From contig CAJCJE010000882.1 of assembly GCA_903970565.1 (NCBI GenBank), positions 1 to 11,778 on the forward strand: a DNA stretch of 11,778 nucleotides, read 5' to 3'. The notes under the pieces were generated by a model. It was not told the origin of the DNA and made no database searches. It saw only the letters and a list, made by a program, of their open reading frames with translations. The position numbers and the translations under genes are program-made. The stretch comes from Candidatus Melainabacteria bacterium (GTDB lineage: Bacteria > Actinomycetota > Actinomycetes > Mycobacteriales > Pseudonocardiaceae). Every line of letters begins with the position of its first letter. Within the stretch, counting starts at the first letter, position 1. Of the stretch, positions 5,279-11,778 are shown in pieces.

Positions 5279-6762
5279 CAGCCGATCCCGGCTCTGGTGG
5301 CGCGACGGTCGAGCGCGGCGATGATCTCCCGACCCAGCGAGGTGACGTCCCCGGCGCCCATCGTCAGCACCAGGTCGCCGTCGCCGACCAGATCCGCGAC
5401 CAGGTCGGGAATCCGGTCGAAGCCGGGCTCGTAGTGCACCCGGTCCGCCGGCAGGTCGACGGCGTCCGCGACGAGCTTGCCGGTCACCTCGGGGATTGGT
5501 TCCTCGCGGGCGCCGTAGACGTCCAGCACGATCACCTCGTCGGCCAGCGACAGCGAGGCACCGAACTCGGCGGCGAAATCCCTGGTCCGCGAGTACAGGT
5601 GCGGCTGGAAGACCACCAGCAGCCGGCCCTGCCCCGCGACCAGCCGGGTGGCCTTGAGCTGCGCGGAGACCTTGGTCGGGTTGTGCGCGTAGTCGTCGTA
5701 GACCCGGATCTGGCCGGACCGGCCCTTGAACTCGAAGCGCCTGCGCACCCCGCCGAACGCGGCAAGGCCCTCGATCAGGCCCTCGCGCGGCGCGCCGAGT
5801 TCCAGCCCGGCCAGCAGCGCGGCAACGGCGTCCAGGGCCATGTGCTCACCGGGGACCGCGACCCGCAGGGCCAGGTCGACACCGTCCACGCGCAGGGTCA
5901 GTTCGCTGCCGCCGGCCCGTTCGTCGCTGGTCCCGCCGGTCGGGGTGAACCCGGCCGCGAGCGCGTCGTCCGGTCCGTTCGCGGTGAACCCGTAGCGGCG
6001 CACCCGGACGCCGGCCTGTTCGGCCCGTTCGGCGAGCGCGGCCGAACCGGGGTCGTCGGCGCAGGCGATGAGCACCCCTCCGGGTTCGATGCGCCGGACG
6101 AACTCGTCGAACACCGCGACGTAGGCGTCCACCGTGCCGTGATGGTCGAGATGGTCGGCCTCCACGTTGGTGACCACCGCGACGGAGGGGCTGAAGGCGA
6201 GGAACGAGCCGTCGCTCTCGTCGGCCTCGGCGACGAACACGCCGCCACTGCCGTGATGGGCGTTGGAGCCGGACTCGTTGAGGTCGCCGCCGATGGCGAA
6301 GGACGGATCGAGCCGGCAGTGCTGCAACGCGACGGTGAGCATCGAGGTGGTCGAGGTCTTGCCGTGCGTGCCGGCGATGCAGGCGACCTGGTGCCCGGTC
6401 ATCAGCGCGGCCAGCGCCTCGGAACGGTGCAGCACGGTAATCCCGCGAGCGCGGGCCCGCGCCAGTTCCGGGTTGTCCTCCCGGATGGCACTGGAGACCA
6501 CCACGACGGCGGGCGGGGAGTCGAGCAGGTCCAGGTTGGCGGCCCGGTGGCCGATGCCGATCCGGGCGCCCTGGGCCCGCAGCGCGAGCACGGTCGGCGA
6601 CTCCTTGGCGTCCGAACCGGACACCGGCACGTGCCTGGCGAGCAGGATGCGGGCGATGCCACTCATTCCGGCACCACCGATACCGATGAGGTGGGCGCCG
6701 GAGAAGATCGCCTCGGAGCGGGTCGAGGCGGAACTGTTCGACGCGGCAGGGGTTTCGCTCAT
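5278..6762 (-). CDS. murC: UDP-N-acetylmuramate--L-alanine ligase MurC
   Basis: MurC uses ATP to join L-Ala to UDP-MurNAc, the first amino-acid step of cytoplasmic peptidoglycan precursor synthesis. The 494-residue protein has the N-terminal nucleotide-binding motif [11 protein letters not shown] (27-37) and the ATP-binding [10 protein letters not shown] (131-140). The metal and substrate segments EADESDGSF (179-187) and [11 protein letters not shown] (199-209) follow. Further family motifs are [13 protein letters not shown] (305-317), RRRFEFKG (340-347), DDYAHNPTK (356-364), FQPHLYSRT (385-393) and MGAGDV (468-473). The ATG at 6762-6760 overlaps the murG stop as ATGA. The open frame continues upstream to 7842, but that extension is out-of-frame murG sequence and is not part of the protein. 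Length is normal for the family. Confidence 0.98.
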   Translation of the reverse strand: MSETPAASNSSASTRSEAIFSGAHLIGIGGAGMSGIARILLARHVPVSGSDAKESPTVLALRAQGARIGIGHRAANLDLLDSPPAVVVVSSAIREDNPELARARARGITVLHRSEALAALMTGHQVACIAGTHGKTSTTSMLTVALQHCRLDPSFAIGGDLNESGSNAHHGSGGVFVAEADESDGSFLAFSPSVAVVTNVEADHLDHHGTVDAYVAVFDEFVRRIEPGGVLIACADDPGSAALAERAEQAGVRVRRYGFTANGPDDALAAGFTPTGGTSDERAGGSELTLRVDGVDLALRVAVPGEHMALDAVAALLAGLELGAPREGLIEGLAAFGGVRRRFEFKGRSGQIRVYDDYAHNPTKVSAQLKATRLVAGQGRLLVVFQPHLYSRTRDFAAEFGASLSLADEVIVLDVYGAREEPIPEVTGKLVADAVDLPADRVHYEPGFDRIPDLVADLVGDGDLVLTMGAGDVTSLGREIIAALDRRATRAGIG

Positions 6763-7859
6763 GATTTCGCGGCTTCCAGCACTATCCGGGCCAGCACGTC
6801 GGCGGCGGTCTTGGAGCCACTGCCCTGTGCGGCAGCGCTCATGGCGGACAGGCGGCGCGGATCGGTGAGGATGCCGACCACCAACTCGATCACCTTCTGC
6901 GAGGTCAGTTCGGCGTCCGGCACCAGTTCCCCACCACCGGCCGCGACCACCGCGCTCGCGTTCAGCGCCTGTTCGCCGTTGCCGTGCGGCAGCGGCACGA
7001 ACACCGAGGGCAGGCCGACCGAGGACACCTCGGCCACGGTCATCGCGCCGGACCGGCAGAGCACCGCGTCGGCGGCGGCCAGCGCGAGATCCATCCGTTC
7101 CAGGTAGGGCACGGCGATGTAGGGCGGGGCACCGCGCTGGGCCTGATCGTTCTGGACGGCAAGGGTGTTGTTCCGGCCGAAGGCGTGCAGCACGCCGATA
7201 CCGGCGTCGCCGAGTTCGCGCGCGGCACCGGAGACCGCGTTGTTGATCGACCGGGCGCCCTGGGAGCCGCCGGTGACCAGCAGCGTCGGCGCGTTCGGGT
7301 CCAGGCCGAAGTGCGCGCGGGCCTCGGCGCGCAGCGCGGCCCGGTCCAGGCTGGTGATGGACTGGCGCAGCGGGATGCCGATCACCTCGGCACCCGCCAG
7401 TCCGCTGTCCGGCACGGCGGCGGCGACCTTGACCGCGTAGCGGGCGCCGACCTTGTTGGCCAGACCGGCGCGCGCGTTCGCCTCGTGCACCACGATCGGA
7501 ATCCGGTTGCGCGCGGCGAGGTAGGCCGGCAGCGCGACATAGCCGCCGAAGCCGACGACCACGTCCGCGCCGACGCTCTCCAGCACGGCGCGGGTGGCGC
7601 GGACCGACTCGCGCACCCGCATCGGCAGCTTGAGCAGCGCCGGGGTCGGCTTGCGCGGCATCGGCACCGGCGGAATGAGTTCGAGCTGGTAGCCGCGCGC
7701 CGGCACGATGCCGGTCTCCAGGCCACGCTTGGTACCCAGCGCCACCACGCGGGCGCCCGGCACCAGTCGCATCACCGCGTCGGCCAGCGCCAACGCCGGC
7801 TCGATGTGCCCGGCCGTGCCACCGCCGGCCACCACGACGCACGGTCCGGTACCGGCCAC
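6759..7859 (-). CDS. murG: MurG, lipid II-forming GlcNAc transferase
   Basis: MurG is a membrane-associated family GT28 enzyme that transfers GlcNAc from UDP-GlcNAc to lipid I, giving lipid II. From the GTG at 7859 the protein has 366 residues. It shows the glycine-rich loop GGGTAGH (12-18), [12 protein letters not shown] (125-136), the second loop GGSQGA (197-202), the donor-binding segment RSGAMTVAE (270-278) and [11 protein letters not shown] (291-301). Homologues usually have only about 5-15 residues before the first glycine loop, which favours this GTG (GGAGGAG lies 11 nt upstream) or the TTG at 7871. However, a TTG at 7919 overlaps the ftsW stop and has the best Shine-Dalgarno in the window; it would add 20 residues. 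The function is certain; the exact start is not. Confidence 0.96.
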   Translation of the reverse strand: MAGTGPCVVVAGGGTAGHIEPALALADAVMRLVPGARVVALGTKRGLETGIVPARGYQLELIPPVPMPRKPTPALLKLPMRVRESVRATRAVLESVGADVVVGFGGYVALPAYLAARNRIPIVVHEANARAGLANKVGARYAVKVAAAVPDSGLAGAEVIGIPLRQSITSLDRAALRAEARAHFGLDPNAPTLLVTGGSQGARSINNAVSGAARELGDAGIGVLHAFGRNNTLAVQNDQAQRGAPPYIAVPYLERMDLALAAADAVLCRSGAMTVAEVSSVGLPSVFVPLPHGNGEQALNASAVVAAGGGELVPDAELTSQKVIELVVGILTDPRRLSAMSAAAQGSGSKTAADVLARIVLEAAKS

Positions 7860-7915
7860 CCCCCTCGGCAACTCCTCCCCGAGCGGAAGAGTCCCCCGGA
7901 GACTATGAAAGCCGG

Positions 7916-9424
7916 TCAACGGCCTCCTCCTTCTGCGGATCGCCCTGTGGCACGGGTCGAGCCGTACCGTCCAGGGCTCCATCGTTCCTCACTGCCCCGC
8001 AGGGCCGCGCGGCGCCGGTCTCCGGTTGTCGAGCGGGTGGCCTTGCGCCGTTCCTCGGTCTGCGGTTGGCCGGCGGAGCGACCGCCGCCGGTACCGCCGG
8101 GCCGGCCGGCTCCCCTGGGCGGGGTGGAGGGCCGGGACGGTTTGCGCCGGACCGGGGGCTGGTAGACGTTGGGGGCGGGCAGATGCAGCAGCCGGCCGAA
8201 CCGGCCGGGGCCCTGGGTGCGCAGCGCGGCAACGGATTCCGGTTCGTGCCGGGCGCAGTTGGCCAGGATGCCGAAGACCAGCATGGTGATCACCAGCGAG
8301 GTACCGCCGTAGGAGATCATCGGCAGCGGGATACCGGTCACCGGGATCAGGCCGATGACGTAGCCGATGTTGATCATCGCCTGGGTGACCAGCCAGACGG
8401 TCAGCGTGCCGGAGACGACCTTGATCCACGGGTCGATGTTGCGCATCGCGATCCGCAGGCCGACCACGACCACCATCGCGAACAGACCCAGCACCAGCAG
8501 GCAGCCGACGAAACCCAGCTCCTCGCCGATCAGCGCGAAGATGAAGTCGGTGTGCACGGCCGGCAGGTAGCCGTACTTGGCCGCGCCCTGGCCGAGCCCC
8601 TGCCCGAACAGGCCGCCGTCGGCGAGCGCGTACTTGGCCTGCAACGCCTGGTAGGACAGGGTCGGGTCGGCACCGGGGTTGAAGAACGCGGACACCCGGC
8701 CGCTGCGGTAGCTGGCGCCGATGGACAGCACGATGCCGGCGACCAGCGCGCCGACCAGGATCGCCGCGAACAGCCGGATCGGCGCGCCGATGAACCACAG
8801 CAGCGCGATCAGCACCACGCCGAGGGTGACGGTGCTGCCGAGGTCGGGTTGCAGGATGACCAGGGTCAGCAGCAGTAGGCCGACCGGCACCACCGGCACC
8901 AGCAAATGCCGGTACTGGCGCAGCAGCGCCTTCTTCTTCACCAGCACGTGCGCGCCCCACAGCGCGAGCGCGAGCTTGGCCAGCTCGACCGGTTGGAAGG
9001 CCAGCGGGCCGATCGGGATGAAGCCACGCAGGTTGGTGTGTACGACCAGCACCGTCATCAGCATCAGGATGCAGACCGCGACGAACGGCGTGGACAGCGC
9101 GCGGATGCGTTGCAGCGGCACGCGCAGGCCGATCCAGAACACCAGCAGACCGAGCAGGGCGAAGGCGAGCTGCTTCTTGAACAGCGCATAGGCCGTCGAG
9201 CCGTCGTGCTGTTGCAGGGACACGATCGGCGACGCCGAGGCGACCATCACCAGCCCGATCGCGGTGAGCAGCCCGAACACCGCGAGGACGAGGTGGAAGG
9301 AGGCCAGCGGCCGACCGAGCCAGGCGGTCAGCGGGCCGAAGGCGTCCCGGACGGCACTGAACCGGGCCCGGCGCCTGCCGGTTCGCGCGGGGCGCTTGCG
9401 CACCGGGCGGGCCGTGGTGGTCAC
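7916..9424 (-). CDS. ftsW: Septal peptidoglycan glycosyltransferase FtsW (SEDS family)
   Basis: FtsW is a polytopic SEDS protein that polymerises lipid II at the septum together with a class B penicillin-binding protein. The 502-residue protein has a basic cytoplasmic N-terminus (1-40) and about ten hydrophobic segments from 43 to 390. The loop [14 protein letters not shown] (291-304) contains the catalytic Asp (D293). [13 protein letters not shown] and [11 protein letters not shown] follow at 352-376. The loop near 132-150 reads [18 protein letters not shown], where many homologues have RRW and QPSE. The tail after 393 is about 110 residues long, disordered, and rich in Arg, Pro and Gly. The start is GTG at 9424, because a stop lies four codons upstream in frame; only a weak GAGG precedes it. 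The gene begins 52 bp after murD. Confidence 0.97.
   Translation of the reverse strand: MTTTARPVRKRPARTGRRRARFSAVRDAFGPLTAWLGRPLASFHLVLAVFGLLTAIGLVMVASASPIVSLQQHDGSTAYALFKKQLAFALLGLLVFWIGLRVPLQRIRALSTPFVAVCILMLMTVLVVHTNLRGFIPIGPLAFQPVELAKLALALWGAHVLVKKKALLRQYRHLLVPVVPVGLLLLTLVILQPDLGSTVTLGVVLIALLWFIGAPIRLFAAILVGALVAGIVLSIGASYRSGRVSAFFNPGADPTLSYQALQAKYALADGGLFGQGLGQGAAKYGYLPAVHTDFIFALIGEELGFVGCLLVLGLFAMVVVVGLRIAMRNIDPWIKVVSGTLTVWLVTQAMINIGYVIGLIPVTGIPLPMISYGGTSLVITMLVFGILANCARHEPESVAALRTQGPGRFGRLLHLPAPNVYQPPVRRKPSRPSTPPRGAGRPGGTGGGRSAGQPQTEERRKATRSTTGDRRRAALRGSEERWSPGRYGSTRATGRSAEGGGR
7917..7932 (-). promoter_or_regulatory. Strong Shine-Dalgarno and TTG at the ftsW-murG junction
   Basis: AAGGAGG (7932-7926) lies 6 nt before an in-frame TTG (7919-7917) that overlaps the ftsW TGA stop. 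This is a textbook initiation site for coupled ftsW-murG translation. It competes with the GTG at 7859 chosen here from family length. Confidence 0.45.
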
Positions 9425-9476
9425 GACACCGCCTCACGGACGCTCGACGGCCCCGGTGCGGTGTCTCGGGGTGACC

Positions 9477-10916
9477 TCACGAGCGGCCTCCCGGCCTCGC
9501 CAACTGCCGTTGCGCCGTGACGACGGCCAGCGCTTCGGCGAAGGCGCGGCCGCGATGGGCGTAGTCGGTGAACATGTCCCAGCTCGCGCCGGCCGGCGCG
9601 AGCAGCACCACGTCACCGGGGTCGGCCAGTTCGCTCGCCGCTCGAACCGCATCCACCATGACCGCCATTGCGTCATGGTCTCCCGCCTGCGCCAGGTGCA
9701 CGGGGACATCCGGCGCGTGTCGCGCGAGCGCGGTGGCGATCACATCCCGGTCGGCGCCCAGCAGCACCGCGCCGACCAGCCGCGAGCCGAGTTCGATCAC
9801 CAGGTCGTCGACGGTCGACCCCTTCAGCAGGCCACCGGCCACCCAGACCACTCGCCGGTGCGCGCGGATCGCGGCGGCGGCGGCGTGCGGATTGCTCGCC
9901 TTGGAGTCGTCGAGGTAGCGGACGCCGTCGAGTTCGCCGACCTCGACCCCGCGATGGTCGCCGGGCCGGAAACCGCGCAGGCCCTCGGCGACGGCGGCGA
10001 CGGACACGCCGTACGCGCGGGTGAGGGCGGCGGCGGCCAGCGCGTCGAACACCCCGGTCGGACCGGGCGGGTGCACCTCGGTGACGGGTAACAGCTCGAT
10101 GCCCGCGCCGGTGGGGTCGAACGCCCGGTCGAGCAGCTGACCGGCGCGGACACCGAACTGGCCGGGTTCGGGTTCGCCCATCGTCACGCCGTACCGGGTG
10201 GCGGCCGGGGCCGCCGCGAGCAGGCCGGCGACCAGGTCGTCGTCGACGCCGGCGATGGCCACCTGGCCGGTGAGGACCCGCTGTTTCGCGGCGACGTAAC
10301 CGGCGAGGTCACCGTGCCAGTCGAGGTGGTCGGCGGCGATGTTGAGCAGCAGGCCGGCGTCCGGGCGGACCGACGGGGACCAGTAGAGCTGGAAGCTGGA
10401 CAGCTCCACGGCGAGCACCCGGTGCCCGGCGGCGACCGCGCTGATCACCGGGAGGCCGATGTTCCCGCAGGCGAGGGCGTCCTCGCCGGCCGCGCGCAGG
10501 ATCGCCGCCACCATGCTGACCGTGGTGGTCTTGCCGTTGGTGCCGGTGACCACCAGCCAGGTGGGCGGGTTCTCGTCGGTGGCGCAGATGCGCCAGGCCA
10601 GTTCGACCTCGCCGATCACCTCGATCCCGGCCGCGAGCGCGGCGGCCAGCAGCGGCGTCTCGGGCCGCCAGCCCGGACTGGTCACCACCAGCCGGGTGCC
10701 GGCCGGCGGTTCGGTCAGGCCGAGCGCGGTGCTGATCGCCGGCAGTTCCCCGGCCAGGGCGGCGAGTTTCTCGGCGCTGGCGTCGGTGACGGTGACCTCG
10801 GCGCCCAGCGCGAGCAGCGCCTTCGCGGTCGGCGCCCCGGTCACCCCGGCACCGGCCACCAGCACCGGAGCGCCGGCCAGGTGCTCGATCCCCGGCGGGT
10901 CGAATCCCGCTGCCAT
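9477..10916 (-). CDS. murD: UDP-N-acetylmuramoyl-L-alanine--D-glutamate ligase MurD
   Basis: MurD adds D-Glu to UDP-MurNAc-L-Ala with ATP. The 479-residue protein has the N-terminal binding motif GAGVTGAPTAKAL (22-34), the P-loop GTNGKTTT (125-132), ELSSFQL (171-177) and NIAADHLDWHG (192-202). The hinge and domain-three motifs are FRPGDHRGVEV (316-326), DDSKASNPHA (336-345), AGGLLKG (360-366) and LAPAGASWDMFTDYAHRG (439-456). The family often has KATNPHA; here Thr is Ser, a mild change. The ATG at 10916-10914 follows the mraY stop after one base. A GTG three codons upstream (10925), overlapping mraY, is a possible alternative. Neither has a strong Shine-Dalgarno, so coupling with mraY is likely. 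ftsW follows after 52 bp. Confidence 0.97.
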   Translation of the reverse strand: MAAGFDPPGIEHLAGAPVLVAGAGVTGAPTAKALLALGAEVTVTDASAEKLAALAGELPAISTALGLTEPPAGTRLVVTSPGWRPETPLLAAALAAGIEVIGEVELAWRICATDENPPTWLVVTGTNGKTTTVSMVAAILRAAGEDALACGNIGLPVISAVAAGHRVLAVELSSFQLYWSPSVRPDAGLLLNIAADHLDWHGDLAGYVAAKQRVLTGQVAIAGVDDDLVAGLLAAAPAATRYGVTMGEPEPGQFGVRAGQLLDRAFDPTGAGIELLPVTEVHPPGPTGVFDALAAAALTRAYGVSVAAVAEGLRGFRPGDHRGVEVGELDGVRYLDDSKASNPHAAAAAIRAHRRVVWVAGGLLKGSTVDDLVIELGSRLVGAVLLGADRDVIATALARHAPDVPVHLAQAGDHDAMAVMVDAVRAASELADPGDVVLLAPAGASWDMFTDYAHRGRAFAEALAVVTAQRQLARPGGRS

Positions 10917-10917
10917 C

Positions 10918-11778
10918 TCAGCCACCGCCGTAGGTGAGCCAGTCGGCGTAGAACAGGCCGAGGCCGAACATGCAGCAGGTCGCGCCGAGCAACCAGAATC
11001 TGATGATCACCGTGGTTTCCGCCCACCCGGCTAATTCGAAGTGATGGTGGAACGGGGCCATTCGGAACAGTCTTCGATGGCTGGTCCGGAAGATCGCGAT
11101 CTGGAGGACCACCGAGAGCATCTCGACCATGAACAGGCCGCCGATGATGATCATCAGCAGTTCGGTGTGGGTCACCATCGACAGGCCGGCGAACAGGCCG
11201 CCCAGGGCCAGCGAACCGGTGTCGCCCATGAAGATCTTGGCCGGTGCCGCGTTCCACCAGAGGAACCCGACGCAGGCACCGAGACCGGCGGCGGCGACCA
11301 GCGCGACGTCCAACGGGTCGCGGACCTCGTTGAAGCAGCCGATCAGGCGGGAGGGGGTGGTCGTGGTGAAGCAGTCGTGACCGGCCTGGAAGAAGGAGAT
11401 GACCACGTAGGTGGCCAGCGCCATCGCGGAACTGCCGCCGGCCAGACCGTCCAGACCGTCGGTGAAGTTCACCGCGTTGGACCAGCCACTGACCGCGATG
11501 TAGCAGAAGACGACGAAGCCGATCAGGCCGAAGGAGATCGCCGGGATGTCCCTGGTGTAGGACAGGTAGACCGAGACCGGGCGCAGGCCGTTGGCGTTGA
11601 CGAACTGCATGGCCAGGACGGCGAACAGGATCGTCGCCACCGACTGGCCGACCAGCTTCGCGGTCTTGTTCAGGCCGAGGTTGCGCTGCTTGCGGACCTT
11701 GATGAAGTCGTCGAGGAACCCGACCAGGCCCAGCGAGGTGGTCAGCAGCAGCACCAGCAGACCGGACGCGGTCGGCCC
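10918..11778 (-). CDS. mraY: Phospho-MurNAc-pentapeptide translocase MraY, 5' end beyond the window
   Basis: MraY is a polytopic membrane enzyme that transfers phospho-MurNAc-pentapeptide from UDP to undecaprenyl phosphate, giving lipid I. The frame is open at the window edge, so the last 286 residues are seen out of about 360 expected. Visible catalytic and family motifs, numbered from the fragment start, are GFLDDFIKV (20-28, the DD pair), [16 protein letters not shown] (100-115), [12 protein letters not shown] (183-194) and the His-rich loop [12 protein letters not shown] (241-252). About eight hydrophobic segments are visible. The in-frame GTG at 11754 lies inside a membrane helix and is not the start. 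The gene ends one base before the murD ATG. murF and murE are expected upstream, outside the window. Confidence 0.96.
   Translation of the reverse strand, partial: GPTASGLLVLLLTTSLGLVGFLDDFIKVRKQRNLGLNKTAKLVGQSVATILFAVLAMQFVNANGLRPVSVYLSYTRDIPAISFGLIGFVVFCYIAVSGWSNAVNFTDGLDGLAGGSSAMALATYVVISFFQAGHDCFTTTTPSRLIGCFNEVRDPLDVALVAAAGLGACVGFLWWNAAPAKIFMGDTGSLALGGLFAGLSMVTHTELLMIIIGGLFMVEMLSVVLQIAIFRTSHRRLFRMAPFHHHFELAGWAETTVIIRFWLLGATCCMFGLGLFYADWLTYGGG

Noticed and set aside
4196..5434. Plus-strand open frame of about 412 codons opposite ftsQ
   Set aside because: It is low-complexity Arg/Gly/Pro sequence created by the GC-rich ftsQ tail and matches no family; the ftsQ frame has clear POTRA motifs.
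5434..7107. Long open frame on the plus strand (about 557 codons) opposite murC and the 3' end of murG
   Set aside because: It is the antisense frame of murC, a common artefact at high G+C. The translation is Arg/Gly/Asp/His-rich, has no domain I recognise, and the opposite strand carries an unmistakable enzyme.
6763..7842. N-terminal extension of murC giving an 854-residue fusion protein
   Set aside because: The extra sequence is the out-of-frame reading of murG. MurC motifs start right after the ATG at 6762, which overlaps the murG stop in the usual ATGA form.
7989..9437. Second minus-strand open frame of about 482 codons over ftsW
   Set aside because: It is the neighbouring frame of ftsW, Arg/Ala/Pro-rich with no membrane segments. 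The ftsW frame carries all SEDS motifs without interruption, so there is no frameshift.
1..11778. Mobile element, CRISPR array, tRNA or unusual defence system
   Set aside because: No transposase, integrase, spaced direct repeats or tRNA-like fold was seen. All genes belong to the conserved dcw cluster in normal order.

Overview
The window is an 11.8-kb, GC-rich piece (about 70% G+C by eye) of the division and cell-wall (dcw) gene cluster of an actinobacterium. Every gene reads on the minus strand, so transcription runs from the right end of the window to the left. The order in that direction is mraY (5' end cut off by the window) - murD - ftsW - murG - murC - ftsQ - ftsZ - pgeF (yfiH/laccase-domain family) - yggS - sepF - yggT (3' end cut off by the window). 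This is the standard actinobacterial layout. FtsA, MurB and Ddl are absent from the stretch shown, and SepF is present as the expected FtsZ anchor. The protein sequences look most like Pseudonocardiales (Amycolatopsis/Saccharopolyspora-like), but I cannot fix the genus by eye.

Right part (about 4283-11778): six genes for peptidoglycan precursor synthesis and septal wall assembly, packed almost without gaps. murD begins 1 nt after the mraY stop, murC overlaps murG by 4 nt (ATGA), and ftsQ overlaps murC by 1 nt (TGATG). MraY makes lipid I and MurG turns it into lipid II. MurC and MurD add L-Ala and D-Glu to the cytoplasmic precursor. FtsW polymerises lipid II at the septum, and FtsQ links the divisome across the membrane.

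Middle: the only large gap (3838-4282, 445 bp) separates ftsQ from ftsZ. It holds a strong double hairpin just after ftsQ, several further palindromes, promoter-like sequences and a repeated TCAACC/GGTTGA element. This fits a separately controlled ftsZ transcript.

Left part (1-3837): ftsZ, then pgeF and yggS (4-nt ATGA overlap), sepF and yggT. pgeF has no visible Shine-Dalgarno but has a -10-like TAAACT 7 nt before its GTG, suggesting a leaderless transcript. The 3' third of yggS is much poorer in G+C than its surroundings and uses codons rare in such genomes, including TTA; yggT also has a TTA codon.

I found no mobile element, CRISPR array, tRNA or rRNA, and no sign of an undescribed gene system. 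The interest lies in regulation and in small sequence peculiarities of conserved genes.
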